Assembly (NCBI GenBank): GCA_020445145.1
Contig: JAGRHC010000018.1
Coordinates: forward strand, 56,691-120,690
Direction: 5' to 3'
Source: Alphaproteobacteria bacterium
GTDB lineage: Bacteria; Pseudomonadota; Alphaproteobacteria; Micavibrionales; Micavibrionaceae
Length of the DNA stretch: 64,000 bases
Each line of letters begins with the position of its first letter. Position 1 is the stretch's first letter. Position numbers and translations under genes: made by a program. Positions 44,689 to 54,200 of the stretch are shown here, one piece after another. The notes under the pieces were generated by a model. The model worked only from the letters and a program-made list of their open reading frames with translations, had not been told where the DNA came from and made no database searches.

Positions 44689-44703
44689 TTAACAGTGAGT
44701 TAA
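44689..44703. promoter_or_regulatory. CtrA box between flgF and fliL
   Basis: TTAA-CAGTGAG-TTAA matches the TTAA-N7-TTAA consensus exactly; another TTAA lies at 44682. It sits in a 300-base divergent region, close to the flgF sigma-54 promoter and 180 bases before the fliL ATG. The rest of the region shows no gene. Confidence 0.65.
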
Positions 44704-44883
44704 GTGTGGGGCGCACTGGTGTGGGCTAATCAAAATCATGGCGGGAAGGGTCAAACTTTTCCGGGTAAGGGGGACAGATTATGCCCGTAATTCACACCTG
44801 TGGATCAATATCCCCATCCGTTAGACGGAACAGAAAATCAACGATATAATCATCCCGATGACCGAAAGGAAAGGAAACGCTCC

Positions 44884-45501
44884 ATGGCTGATGATGACGA
44901 GGATATGGAAGAAGGCGGCGCCGATAACGGGGCTGAAGGAGATGACGGCGCTGATGGCGAAGCGGAAGCGGAAGAAGCCGGCGGTCTGCCTCTAAAAAAG
45001 ATTCTGATTATTCTGGTCCCGCTGCTTTTGCTGACAGGCGGTGGTGCGGCGGCCTATTTCATGGGATTTCTTGATCCGTACATCGGCGGTGGTGCAGCCG
45101 CAGAAGAGGGCGCAGCAGAAGGCGGTGAATCGCATGGCGCGGCCGCCAGTGAAAGTGGTGGTCACGGAGGAGGGCATGGCGAAGGCGGTGAAGCCTCTTC
45201 AAATTTCCTCGAAATTCCGACCATGATCGTCAACCTCAATAGCGAGGATGGAACGCCGCGCTATTTGCGCCTGACGGTTCAACTGGAACTCGCGAATTCT
45301 TCGGACAAGGACGCCGTTCAAGCCGTTATCCCGCGGGTCGTCGATCAGTTCCAGACATACCTGAGAGAGCTGCGCGTACGCGACCTGAGAGGGTCTGCAG
45401 GAATTTACCGCCTGCAAATGGAGCTTCTCTGGCGCGTCAATCAGGCGGCAGCCCCGATTGAGGTCAAGGATGTCCTGTTTCAGGAAATACTGATTCAGTA
45501 G
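44884..45501 (+). CDS. fliL: flagellar basal-body associated protein FliL
   Basis: FliL is a single-pass membrane protein forming a ring around the stator. The 205-residue product has an acidic cytoplasmic start (MADDDEDMEEGG), one membrane helix (about 39-60), a Gly/Ala/His-rich linker, and the periplasmic stomatin-like domain: FLEIPTMIVNLNSEDGTPRYLRLTVQLELA, then KDAVQAVIPRVVDQFQTYLRELRVRDLRGSAG and VNQAAAPIEVKDVLFQEILIQ. All hallmarks are present. Confidence 0.95.
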   Translation: MADDDEDMEEGGADNGAEGDDGADGEAEAEEAGGLPLKKILIILVPLLLLTGGGAAAYFMGFLDPYIGGGAAAEEGAAEGGESHGAAASESGGHGGGHGEGGEASSNFLEIPTMIVNLNSEDGTPRYLRLTVQLELANSSDKDAVQAVIPRVVDQFQTYLRELRVRDLRGSAGIYRLQMELLWRVNQAAAPIEVKDVLFQEILIQ

Positions 45502-45538
45502 GGCAAATGACTTGGCGTGAGGGCCGCGAAAAATTGTC

Positions 45539-45566
45539 TTGAACCTTGCATCTTGTATCTTGTACC
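45539..45566. repeat. four tandem heptamers between fliL and fliM
   Basis: TTGAACC, TTGCATC, TTGTATC and TTGTACC stand head to tail without gaps (consensus TTGNAYC), followed by a short TTTTTAAAA stretch. It lies in the 169-base gap before fliM; the function is unknown. Confidence 0.5.
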
Positions 45567-45670
45567 TTTTTAAAAGGCATGTTTCTTGCTTCGAATCCCG
45601 ATCAAAGGTAAAATCAGGGCAGCGCACCCCTCGCGCGGCTGCATTCTTGCAATGAAAGTTGAATAAAATC

Positions 45671-46777
45671 ATGGCCGAGACCGACGAACAAGAAATGAGT
45701 GCCGAAGAAAAGGCCATGATGGACGAATGGGAAGCCATGGCCGGCGACGGTGACGGCGGCGATGCCGTTCCTGCCCCCGATGGCGCGGGAGGGGACGAAG
45801 AAGGAAGCACCCGTATCCTCAATCAGGAAGAAATCGACAGCCTTTTGGGGTTTGACGATGACAGCATGGGAGATGGTGAAACCTCCGGCGTGATGGCCCT
45901 GATCAACTCGGCGATGGTGAACTACGAACGCCTCCCGATGCTGGACATTGTCTTCGATCGACTGGTCCGCTTGATGACAACCTCCTTGCGAAACCTCACC
46001 AGCGATAACGTGGAAGTGAGCCTCGATCAGGTATCAACGGTGCGCTTTGGCGATTACATGAACTCTATTCCCTTGCCGGCGATGCTATCCGTGTTCAAGG
46101 CCGAGGAATGGGACAATAACGGCCTGATGGTCATCGACAGCGCGCTTATTTATTCCATTGTTGATGTTCTTCTTGGCGGGCGAAAGGGCACGGCCGCGAT
46201 CCGCGTCGAAGGACGTCCCTACACGACCATCGAAACAAAACTGGTGGAACGCCTCGCGCACGTGACGCTGAGCGATCTGTCTTCAGCGTTCGACCCGCTA
46301 TCCCCGGTATCCTTTAACCTCGACCGCATGGAAACAAACCCGCGCTTCGCAACAATCAGCCAGGGCGGAAATGCCTGCGTTCTCGCACGACTTCGCGTGG
46401 ATATGGGAGAGCGTGGCGGACGCATGGAAATTATTATTCCCTACGCGACATTGGAGCCGATCCGCGAACTTCTGCTCCAGATGTTCATGGGGGAAAAATT
46501 CGGGCGTGACTCGATCTGGGAAAGCCACTTGACCGAAGAGCTCTACAAAACCGATATCCAGCTTCAGGCCGTACTAGGCGAAATGACCGTCCCGCTGGGC
46601 GAAATGCTGGCATGGAAAAAAGGGGATCAGGTGATCCTGAATACAAATACAAGCGATCATCTGGAGCTGCGCTGCGGCCACTTCCCGATGTTCCGCGGAC
46701 CCGTGGGACAAAAGCAGGGACGCATCGCCGTCCGGATTGAAAATTATATAGAACCGCAGAAAGAGGGGGAAGAATGA
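45671..46777 (+). CDS. fliM: flagellar motor switch protein FliM
   Basis: FliM is the C-ring protein that receives phosphorylated CheY and sets rotation direction. The 368-residue product has an acidic N-terminal extension before the conserved RILNQEEIDSLLGFDDD. The CheC-like middle domain follows (FDRLVRLMTTSLRNLTSDNVEVSLDQVSTVRFGDYMNSIP, the GG-type loop LLGGRKGT), then a C-terminal SpoA domain (LQAVLGEMTVPLGEMLAWKKGDQVILN). It overlaps the next gene by four bases. Confidence 0.96.
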   Translation: MAETDEQEMSAEEKAMMDEWEAMAGDGDGGDAVPAPDGAGGDEEGSTRILNQEEIDSLLGFDDDSMGDGETSGVMALINSAMVNYERLPMLDIVFDRLVRLMTTSLRNLTSDNVEVSLDQVSTVRFGDYMNSIPLPAMLSVFKAEEWDNNGLMVIDSALIYSIVDVLLGGRKGTAAIRVEGRPYTTIETKLVERLAHVTLSDLSSAFDPLSPVSFNLDRMETNPRFATISQGGNACVLARLRVDMGERGGRMEIIIPYATLEPIRELLLQMFMGEKFGRDSIWESHLTEELYKTDIQLQAVLGEMTVPLGEMLAWKKGDQVILNTNTSDHLELRCGHFPMFRGPVGQKQGRIAVRIENYIEPQKEGEE

Positions 46778-47598
46778 GCGCGGAAATACTGGGTTTAGTC
46801 TTTGATATATTGATACTTGTTTTCCTGGGCGCGACCATTTTCTTTGCAATGCGCCTCTCCGGCAGTTTGAATGCCTTTCGCGCCCACCGCGAAGATTTTG
46901 ATAAAATGATCGGCGATTTGAACAATGCCGTCCGTCAGGCCCAGCAATCCATTTTGAACCTTAAGGAAACCGGCGAGCACGAAACCTCCGAGCTACGACA
47001 GCTTGTCAGAGAATCCCGTGCCCTGTCCGAAGAACTCCAGATCATCAACGAGGCCGGTGAAAATATGGCCCGCCGCCTTGAGGAACTGGCTGAAAAGAAC
47101 AGCAAGATCGCCCAGAGCATGGAACCGCACATAATGCGCGCGATGCAGGCTTCACCAGATTTGCACGATGAGATTTACATGCGTGAACCCGAACCGCGCC
47201 CGGCAGCCCGCCCGCAACAGCAATACCAGCCGCAACCGCAAGCCAAGCAAACACCAAAGCCGCCGGCCCCGCAGCCTGCCCGTCGCCCGGAACCTGCGCC
47301 GCAAAAGCAAATACAGCAGGAAAACAGCTTCCCGTCCTTCATGATTAATGACCGAGAGTTCGCCAACGAAGAGCCGGAGCAACGACGCGCACCGCCCGCC
47401 GCGCCGCGCGCCCAAAGACCGGCACAGCAAAAATCTGCGCCCCAGCCCGAGCCTCAGCAGGAATCCAGACCGCTCACCGCGCGCAAACCTTCTGAAAGTC
47501 TTCAGAGCCGCGCCGAACGTGAGCTATACGAAGCCCTGCGCCGCGGCGTATCTGGAAATGATGACAACAGCAAGAAGGCCGGAGGAGGGCGCTCGTGA
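46774..47598 (+). CDS. membrane-anchored coiled-coil protein of flagellar operons (DUF6468-like)
   Basis: The 274-residue protein has one N-terminal membrane helix (ILGLVFDILILVFLGATIFFAM), a coiled coil (about 30-115), and a long Pro/Gln-rich tail ending with a short conserved-looking helix (SRAERELYEALRRGVSG). I believe it corresponds to the DUF6468 family found beside fliM and motE in alphaproteobacteria, which I cannot verify here. It overlaps fliM and motE by ATGA/GTGA junctions, so all three are coupled. It may be a motor scaffold; function is unknown. Confidence 0.6.
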   Translation: MSAEILGLVFDILILVFLGATIFFAMRLSGSLNAFRAHREDFDKMIGDLNNAVRQAQQSILNLKETGEHETSELRQLVRESRALSEELQIINEAGENMARRLEELAEKNSKIAQSMEPHIMRAMQASPDLHDEIYMREPEPRPAARPQQQYQPQPQAKQTPKPPAPQPARRPEPAPQKQIQQENSFPSFMINDREFANEEPEQRRAPPAAPRAQRPAQQKSAPQPEPQQESRPLTARKPSESLQSRAERELYEALRRGVSGNDDNSKKAGGGRS

Positions 47599-48335
47599 AT
47601 ATCCTGATGCGTTTTCGCTTATTACCGCTCCTTGTTTTCGTCGCGATGCTGGCCTTCTCTATTCGCCTCGCTGACATCGTGGTCGGCGTATCCCGCCTCT
47701 CAGGGGAAGCGCACGCGCAGGATCATGAGGCCCCGGCAGAAGAGCACGCCGCAGAAGAGAGCGCCTCTCATGAAGAAGGCATGCAGGGCGGCGCAACCGA
47801 CGAAAATGGCGACAAGACAGAAGGCGGCACAGAAAAAAGCAAAGGGCTCGTCTTCGAAGACGAATCGGCCAAAGCCCCCGAATGGCGCGACGCCAGTGAC
47901 TCGGACCTCGATATGACATCCGTACGTATGGATTTAATGGATGATCTGGCCGCCCGCAGAAAAAAATTGGAAGAAGATGAAAGTAATTTGAAGGTACGCG
48001 AGGCGATGCTGACAGCTGCCGGGCAGGAACTGGACCGCAAATTTCAGGAGCTCCAGAAGCTAAAACAGGAAATCGAAGGGCTTTTGGAAAAGCAATCCGA
48101 CGAGGAAAACGCCAAGATTCAAAGCCTCGTAAAAGTGTACGAAGGTATGAAACCCAAGGACGCCGCGCGTATATTCGACACATTGGATATTGACGTTCTT
48201 ATACAGGTTGTCTCCAAAATGTCAGAACGCAAGCTCTCACCTGTCCTGGCGTCCATGAACCCTGAGCGCGCCCGTACGATCACAATCATGCTGGCCGAAC
48301 AGAAAAAATTGCCGACCTTGCCGCAAGTCAACTAG
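47595..48335 (+). CDS. MotE-family periplasmic motor chaperone
   Basis: The 246-residue protein has a signal anchor (LLPLLVFVAMLAFSIRLADIVVG), an acidic Ala/Glu/His-rich linker, a coiled coil (about 110-165), and a C-terminal MgtE-N-like domain: LVKVYEGMKPKDAARIFDTLDIDVLIQVVSKMSERKLSPVLASMNPERARTIT. This is the layout of MotE, a chaperone for the periplasmic motor protein MotC in Rhizobium. No MotC is seen; the 1112-residue TPR protein downstream may be its client. The GTG start overlaps the previous stop. Confidence 0.78.
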   Translation: MNILMRFRLLPLLVFVAMLAFSIRLADIVVGVSRLSGEAHAQDHEAPAEEHAAEESASHEEGMQGGATDENGDKTEGGTEKSKGLVFEDESAKAPEWRDASDSDLDMTSVRMDLMDDLAARRKKLEEDESNLKVREAMLTAAGQELDRKFQELQKLKQEIEGLLEKQSDEENAKIQSLVKVYEGMKPKDAARIFDTLDIDVLIQVVSKMSERKLSPVLASMNPERARTITIMLAEQKKLPTLPQVN

Positions 48336-48430
48336 CCAGACAGTTTTTTTACACAGAAGATTATATTGAACCGGCGTACTATTCGCCTTATCCTGATTTT
48401 GCCAATGGGATTCAATTCGGTTACGTTCTT

Positions 48431-48438
48431 TTAACCAT
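48431..48438 (+). promoter_or_regulatory. TTAACCAT CtrA half-site upstream of cheY
   Basis: TTAACCAT, the CtrA half-site motif, lies 93 bases before the cheY start in a 195-base gap after motE. No second TTAA sits at seven-base spacing, so support is modest. No clear sigma-54 promoter is present in the gap. Confidence 0.4.
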
Positions 48439-48530
48439 TTCCCAGCATAATGGCTTCTCGGGTAAGACTGGCACACCAAAAATACTGCGTTCATGGAAAT
48501 TAAAAGCCTTTTTGTAAAAGGAGACAAAGA

Positions 48531-48920
48531 GTGAGTGTCGATAAGAATATGAATGTTTTGATTGTGGACGATTACACCACAATGCTTAGGATTATTAAAA
48601 ACCTGCTCAAACAGCTCGGCTTTAACAATGTCGACGAAGCGACAGACGGATCAATGGCGCTGGAGAAGGTGAAAAAGAAAAGCTACGGTCTGATTATTTC
48701 TGACTGGAACATGGAGCCGATGACCGGTCTGGACTTCCTGAAGCATGTCCGTGCCGCCAACGAGCCGTACAAGAACACACCGTTTATCATGATCACCGCG
48801 GAAAGTAAGACCGAGAACGTGATCGCCGCCAAACAGGCCGGGGTAAACAACTACATCGTCAAGCCGTTCAACGCGGAGACACTCAAATCAAAAATCGCCA
48901 CAGTTCTCGGTGATTTCTAG
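48531..48920 (+). CDS. cheY: CheY-like chemotaxis response regulator
   Basis: CheY in its phosphorylated form binds FliM to change rotor direction. The 129-residue protein is a single receiver: DD13-14, phosphoacceptor Asp58 in IISDWNMEPMTG, Thr89 in ITAES, Lys111 in IVKPF. The adjoining cheZ and fliM genes make a true motor CheY likely, rather than an orphan receiver. It starts with GTG after GGAGAC at six bases. No CheA or receptor genes occur in the window. Confidence 0.93.
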   Translation: MSVDKNMNVLIVDDYTTMLRIIKNLLKQLGFNNVDEATDGSMALEKVKKKSYGLIISDWNMEPMTGLDFLKHVRAANEPYKNTPFIMITAESKTENVIAAKQAGVNNYIVKPFNAETLKSKIATVLGDF

Positions 48921-48955
48921 AGCCAAAGATTTATTGACCGCAAAAGGGGAGTATT

Positions 48956-49573
48956 ATGTCAGGGGTATCAACTCATCCACAGGAAGGTGACGGCGAACGT
49001 TCAGAAAAAAAGCAGCGTATCGTTCGTATTATCAATTCTGTTATCGATAAAGTTGAAAAAGCGGAAGGTGTATCGCGTGAGGCAATCTATCACGAACTGA
49101 AAGATCTTCAGCACATTATCGAAGAATCAAGACGTGAAATCGCAATGGCCCGCCCGAAGGATATCAGTGATAAGGATATCCCCGGCGCAACCGATGAACT
49201 CGACGCTGTCGTCGAGGCCACAGCGCAAGCAACCGGAAGCATTATGGATGCCTGCGACGTTATTTCGGACAAAGCCATGGAAATCGGCGGCGATGGCGGC
49301 GATGCGATCATGGATCAGGTCACAAAGATTTATGAATCCTGCTCGTTTCAGGACATCACAGGCCAGCGCATTACCAAGGTCGTCAAAACGCTGAAAAGCA
49401 TCGAAGAGACGATTAATAAGCTGACCCACATCATGGAAGAAAAAATGCCGGGCTTGCCGGACCATGAGCCGGAAATGTCCTACGAGGAATCTCTCCTGAA
49501 CGGCCCGCAACTACCTGGGCAGGCCATCTCTCAGGATGATATCGACAAGCTCCTCGCCGAGTTCGGGGATTAG
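48956..49573 (+). CDS. cheZ: CheY-phosphate phosphatase CheZ
   Basis: CheZ accelerates loss of phosphate from CheY. The 205-residue, mostly helical protein has the active-site helix YESCSFQDITGQRITKVVKTLKSIE, where the family's D/Q-x3-Q is present as Asp and Gln, and a C-terminal CheY-binding tail with the Asp/Leu-rich sequence SQDDIDKLLAEFGD. It lies 35 bases after cheY. ATG follows AAAGGGGAG. CheZ occurs in only part of the alphaproteobacteria. Confidence 0.92.
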   Translation: MSGVSTHPQEGDGERSEKKQRIVRIINSVIDKVEKAEGVSREAIYHELKDLQHIIEESRREIAMARPKDISDKDIPGATDELDAVVEATAQATGSIMDACDVISDKAMEIGGDGGDAIMDQVTKIYESCSFQDITGQRITKVVKTLKSIEETINKLTHIMEEKMPGLPDHEPEMSYEESLLNGPQLPGQAISQDDIDKLLAEFGD

Positions 49574-49585
49574 AAGTAATCAAAG

Positions 49586-49626
49586 TCGGCACAAGAGGCG
49601 CAAAAACAAAGCCTTTCTTGTGCCGA
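49586..49626 (+). terminator. long-stem hairpin behind cheZ
   Basis: TCGGCACAAGA (49586-49596) pairs perfectly with TCTTGTGCCGA (49616-49626), with an added GGC/GCC inner pair and an A-rich loop. It starts 12 bases after the stop. No T run follows, so it may protect the upstream mRNA or give partial termination. Confidence 0.6.
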
Positions 49627-49704
49627 AATCTTTGGTGACTCTTTATCGCTTCTTCACTTTTTTCCATGTACAATGACGTTTGAAAAAAATGTCATAAAGA
49701 AATC

Positions 49705-50397
49705 ATGGCCAATCAATACCTGTCTCTAGCGCTATTTCTGATGCTTTTGTCGTTCTTTATTATTATGAACGGCGTATCCGGCTTTGAGGAAACCAAGGCG
49801 CACCCGGTCATGAATAGCATTGCACTGGCTTTTTCAAACAAACCCGGAAACGAAGACCGGGCGCCGGACGATCAAATCAACAAAGACTTTGTGATCGGAG
49901 AAGGAGATGCATTATCCCAGATCGAAGGGTTGTTTAACGCCGAAGTCATCGCATTTGAATCCGTCAGAAACCGCTTCGGAACGACGATGCATGTTCAGGT
50001 CCCGGTTTTGGAATTCGAGCGCGCAATAGACGTTCCGCGATCATCTTCAACACAGCCTCTTGAGCAAGGGAATGCCTATACCAAAGGGCGCGGTGCATTC
50101 TTGCCTACACTGGTATCATTGTTAAAGGCCGACAAAAGAGGAATGCCGTACCGCATGGATATGATCCTTGCGCTGGACAATAATCCTGCCGATGAGACAG
50201 CCATAACGCCCAAACTTCTGGAGGAAAAGGTTGAGAAAATCGGTGCACTGGCTGGAAAGCTGGAACGTGCCGGCCTGCCGCAAAAATTTATAACAGCAGG
50301 GCTTGGCCAAGGGAAAAGCGGCTTTATTGATCTTTATTTTAGCCCGTGGGAACCAATCGTCACAGAAAACGACATCAAAGGGGAGGCACCCCAGTGA
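49705..50397 (+). CDS. MotB-like membrane protein lacking the proton-carrier aspartate
   Basis: The 230-residue protein has one N-terminal membrane helix (LALFLMLLSFFIIMNGVSGFEETKAHPVMNSIALAF) whose pattern matches MotB (LLxFFxxLxxxSxxExxKxxxVxxSxxxxF), but no Asp is present where MotB has its proton carrier. The periplasmic part resembles a degraded OmpA-like domain (about 90-215). Its stop overlaps the start of the true motB (GTGA), so the two are made together. It could be a structural stator subunit or a plug-like regulator. Not a recognised family. Confidence 0.6.
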   Translation: MANQYLSLALFLMLLSFFIIMNGVSGFEETKAHPVMNSIALAFSNKPGNEDRAPDDQINKDFVIGEGDALSQIEGLFNAEVIAFESVRNRFGTTMHVQVPVLEFERAIDVPRSSSTQPLEQGNAYTKGRGAFLPTLVSLLKADKRGMPYRMDMILALDNNPADETAITPKLLEEKVEKIGALAGKLERAGLPQKFITAGLGQGKSGFIDLYFSPWEPIVTENDIKGEAPQ

Positions 50398-51212
50398 CGC
50401 AGCAGAAAAATGCAGGAAATGCAGCGAATATAAAAAGAAAAAAGAACAAAGCGCCGGATACATCAGCAGTCTATTCACCGGAAATAGAAGCGTACCGCCA
50501 CAGATACAAGGCAAACGATGGCATTGAGTCAGTGCCGCTATGGCTCATCACGTTCACAGATGTGATCGCGTTGATGCTGACTTTTTTTGTTCTGCTTTAT
50601 TCCATGTCTTCACTGGAAAAAGACAAGTGGGAGGACGTATCTGCCGCCCTGAGCAGCCAGTTCACAGAAGACTTCAGCAAGCCATTCGAAAGCGGGAACA
50701 ACGAAGGGATTCAAATTGATCGCGTGCGTTCCGCGCGCGCGCTCGATCTGCGTTACCTGAGAAGTATTTTAGAGGAAGAGCTGAAAAATGCCGGAGTGGA
50801 AAATGCCGTTCTGATGAGCCAGAAGGATCGTCTGATCCTGTCCCTGCCGCATGAAGCGTTGATCGATAACGACAGCGGAGAAATCAGTGGAAATGGAAAG
50901 AAAATCCTGTTTCTGTTGGCCGGCAACCTCGACAAGGTCCGCAACAAAGTTGAAATAGCCGGAAATGTTATGCCGGGCAGCGGAAAAGAAAACGGCTGGG
51001 ACCGATCCTTGAAAATGGCGATGAAGGTTGCACAGGCCTTTCGGGATGTTGGCTATAATCGCGGAATGATTATCCGCGGACTGTCGTCCGGACGCTACGC
51101 AAGTCTGCCCGGAACATTAAACGAAGCGGAGCGGGAAGATCTATCCCGGCGCATAGATATCGTCATCATGGACAATTCAGGCAGTAATTTGCCACTTTTA
51201 CAGATCAAATAA
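50394..51212 (+). CDS. motB: flagellar motor stator protein MotB
   Basis: MotB anchors the stator to peptidoglycan and carries the channel proton. The 272-residue protein starts with GTG eight bases after GGGGAGG. It has a basic cytoplasmic start, a membrane helix with the key Asp56 in LITFTDVIALMLTFFVLL, then a plug-like segment and an OmpA-type peptidoglycan-binding domain (about 160-260) with LPHEALIDNDSGEI and VEIAGNV; the usual NxxLSxxRA is weakened to DRSLKMAMKVA. Its MotA partner is encoded 28 kb away. Confidence 0.9.
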   Translation: MTQQKNAGNAANIKRKKNKAPDTSAVYSPEIEAYRHRYKANDGIESVPLWLITFTDVIALMLTFFVLLYSMSSLEKDKWEDVSAALSSQFTEDFSKPFESGNNEGIQIDRVRSARALDLRYLRSILEEELKNAGVENAVLMSQKDRLILSLPHEALIDNDSGEISGNGKKILFLLAGNLDKVRNKVEIAGNVMPGSGKENGWDRSLKMAMKVAQAFRDVGYNRGMIIRGLSSGRYASLPGTLNEAEREDLSRRIDIVIMDNSGSNLPLLQIK

Positions 51213-51288
51213 CAATTTAAGCGACTTTCTTCACCCAAAACAGAGGATCACGCTGGACCGGAAAACCCGGCTATGGCATTCTTTCATA

Positions 51289-54200
51289 ATGAAAAGATTT
51301 TTCTTTTTCATTTTTGCCGTTCTGTGTTTCCTCATTCCCGCCTCCGTTTACGCGCAAGACCCTGTCAAGGTACGCGGCGGCGTGCATGACGCATACGCAC
51401 GCCTTGTCTTTGACTGGGACAGCGCCGTGAAGTACACGTTAAGCCGCCCGGCAGAAGGCAAGCTCACCCTGTCCTTTGATAAAAATGCATCCCTCGATCA
51501 GAAAATGGCAATTCTGAACAAACTGGAGAACATCAAAAAATTAAGCGTCGTCTCCACCAGCCCCTTAAAACTCTCGCTCGATATTTCAAAGGGGAGCGCC
51601 GTGAAGGCCTTTTATGTCGGAACGCGCGTCGTACTGGATGTCTATAACCCGGCGCCAGATGACAAGGTGGCAAAGACAGAAAAAGATCTGTCCGCCGAGG
51701 CTCTTCTTGAGAAAAAGCCGTCCTATGTTTCACCCAAGGCAAAGGACTATAGCGCCGGTCATGGTGTGAAAAATGCCGTTGAAAAACAAACACCTCTCAA
51801 GGAAGAACCGCAGACACAGGCCATCGTAAGTGTCGCCCAAATCGATGAAACGCCGCCGGAAATAGAGCCGGACGTGCAGGATAAAAAAGAAGAGACAAAA
51901 TCAGAGCCGGTTATTCAGAACATTCCTCTGGCCATGGCACCGCCGCCGCCCGACACACCGCTCGCTCCTCCGCCCGATGCACCGCCGGAAGCAAGCCACG
52001 AGGCAATCACTGAGACGCAGGGCAAAGAAGTCCAGCCGCTGGAGGAGGGCACCTACGCCGCGAGCCCGCAAAAGGAAACCCCGGCCTACACCCTCGTTGA
52101 TGAAAACAGATCCGGGGCCAACCCGCCCCCCATGGTCGAAAAACAACCCCCGTCCCATGAGACGCATGATACTCATGCCGCTGAGCAGGCGGCAGAAGAA
52201 GAGCCCCCGCATTACAATCTCGGGGAACGCCGCCACACCCTGACCGTGACGTCGATGGAATCCGTGGGCATGGCCGTCTTTAGTGAGAATGATCGTCTAT
52301 GGCTCATCACAGATGTCAGCAACCACTTGCTGGAACCCAAGATCATCGGTCCGACCCCGGAAATATTCGGTGACATCCATGAAACCCAGCCAAGCCTCGG
52401 CACAGCGTACATGGTAACGCTGCCCCAAAACATGAAGGTAGAAGGCGAGGGGAGCGGTCTGATGTGGCGGATTGTCGTATCGGATGATTTAACGCTGCCC
52501 GCGCCGATCCTGCCGCGCCGTCAGGGCGTAGAGGATGAAATGGAGCGCAGCGGCACAATCCTCTGGCCATTCGAAAAGCCGGGCCGCGTCATCGAAATGG
52601 ATGATCCGCTCACCGGCCAAATGTTGAAAATCGTCACCGTCGAAGACGCTAAACAATTCGCCGGCCCGCCGCAGGACTATGTCGACTTCGAAGTTCTTTC
52701 TTCCCCGGTCGGCCTTGTCATCCGGCCAAAAGTCGATGACCTGTCCGTCTCCATTACCGAAGAAGGGGCCGTCGTAAGCCGTCCCGGAGGACTGGCGCTT
52801 TTGCCGCCCGAGCGCGCCGCGCTGACCATGCCAAAAGATAAAAAAGGCGACCCAAAGCGCCCCTACGAAGAAGATTTAAGTCCACGCATCCTGAATTTTG
52901 AGCAATGGCAGGTCCCGGAAGTCAACGCGCTGGACTGGAACAAAAATGCAATTCTGGCCAGCATGCACGGAAACACCGACGACGGCAAAACCGAAGACCT
53001 GCTGAACCTCGCCAAAATGCACCTCGCCAATGGCCGCGCCGCCGAGGCAATCGGGTTCCTGACCTACGCCCATCAGGAACTGCCGGGTCTGGATCGCAGC
53101 CCCGAGTTTTTGGCTCTGCGCGGAGTCTCAAACGCCTTCGACGGGAAATATGAGGTTGGCCTCGGCGATCTTCTGAATCCGGTCCTCTCCAAATACAAGG
53201 AGATTTCCTTCTGGAAAGCTTTCTCCCTCGCCAATCTCGGCGACTGGCAGCAGGCCGCAGATGTTTTGCCCGACAATTTCAGCGCTATTTACGACTACCC
53301 CGGCCTGATCTCGCATCGCCTCGCCTTGACGCTGGCTGAAATTGAGTTGCGCGCCGGAAACGTCGATAAGGCCGATGAACTCCTCGCCCTGCTGGAGCAC
53401 GATGAAGACACGCTTTCCGACCCGCTCGACGCCGCCAAAGATTACCTGCGCGGCGAGGCCCTGCGCCAGAAAGGTGAGAAGCAAAAAACCGTCGACATCT
53501 GGCAAAAACTGACCAAGGGCCCGGACGATCTCTACCGCGCCAAAGCCGGATTGGCCCTGACCCGCCTCCTGCAGGAAAACGGCGACATCCAGAACAAACA
53601 GGCCATCGACCGTCTGGAACGCCTGCGTTACGCCTGGCGCGGTGACGATCTCGAGGCACAGATTAACTACTGGCTGGCCAAGGATTATCTTGACCAGAAG
53701 GATTTCGTGAAGGGCCTGATGATCATGCGCGATGCCGCCGGGATATCGGCCGACACACCGCTCGGCAAGCGCATTACGAAGGAAATGGCGGAAATATTCG
53801 CAAATCTTTTCCTTGGCCCCGATCTGAAAAACCTGTCGCCGCTCGACACGGTCGCCCTGTATGAACAATTCAGCGAGCTGACGCCGTCCGGAGACAAAGG
53901 CAACAAGATGATCGAAAAACTCGCCGATCATCTCGTCACCGCCGACCTTCTGGGCCGCGCCGCCCAACTCTTGCAGCATCAGGTCGATCACCGTCTGCAA
54001 GGGGAAAACAAGGCCCGCGTCGCCGTGCGTCTCGCCAGCATTCAGCTTCTGGATAAAAAACCTGAAAAAGCCCTCCAATCCCTGAAAAAGGCGGAAGAGG
54101 CACAAAACCTTTCCCCGGATGGCCCGGCAAAGGATAAGCGTACACGGGACATTGCGTTATTGCGCGCCAAAGCCCTGGGATTGATCGGACAGTCCGCGCA

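Noticed and set aside
45513..45530. TGGCGTGAGGGCCGC before fliM as a sigma-54 promoter
   Set aside because: Four mismatches to the conserved bases, including both T residues of the -12 element.
53128..54105. A 325-codon open frame on the minus strand inside the TPR gene
   Set aside because: It is the antisense shadow of the 1112-residue gene. It lacks a ribosome-binding site and its composition follows the complementary codons.
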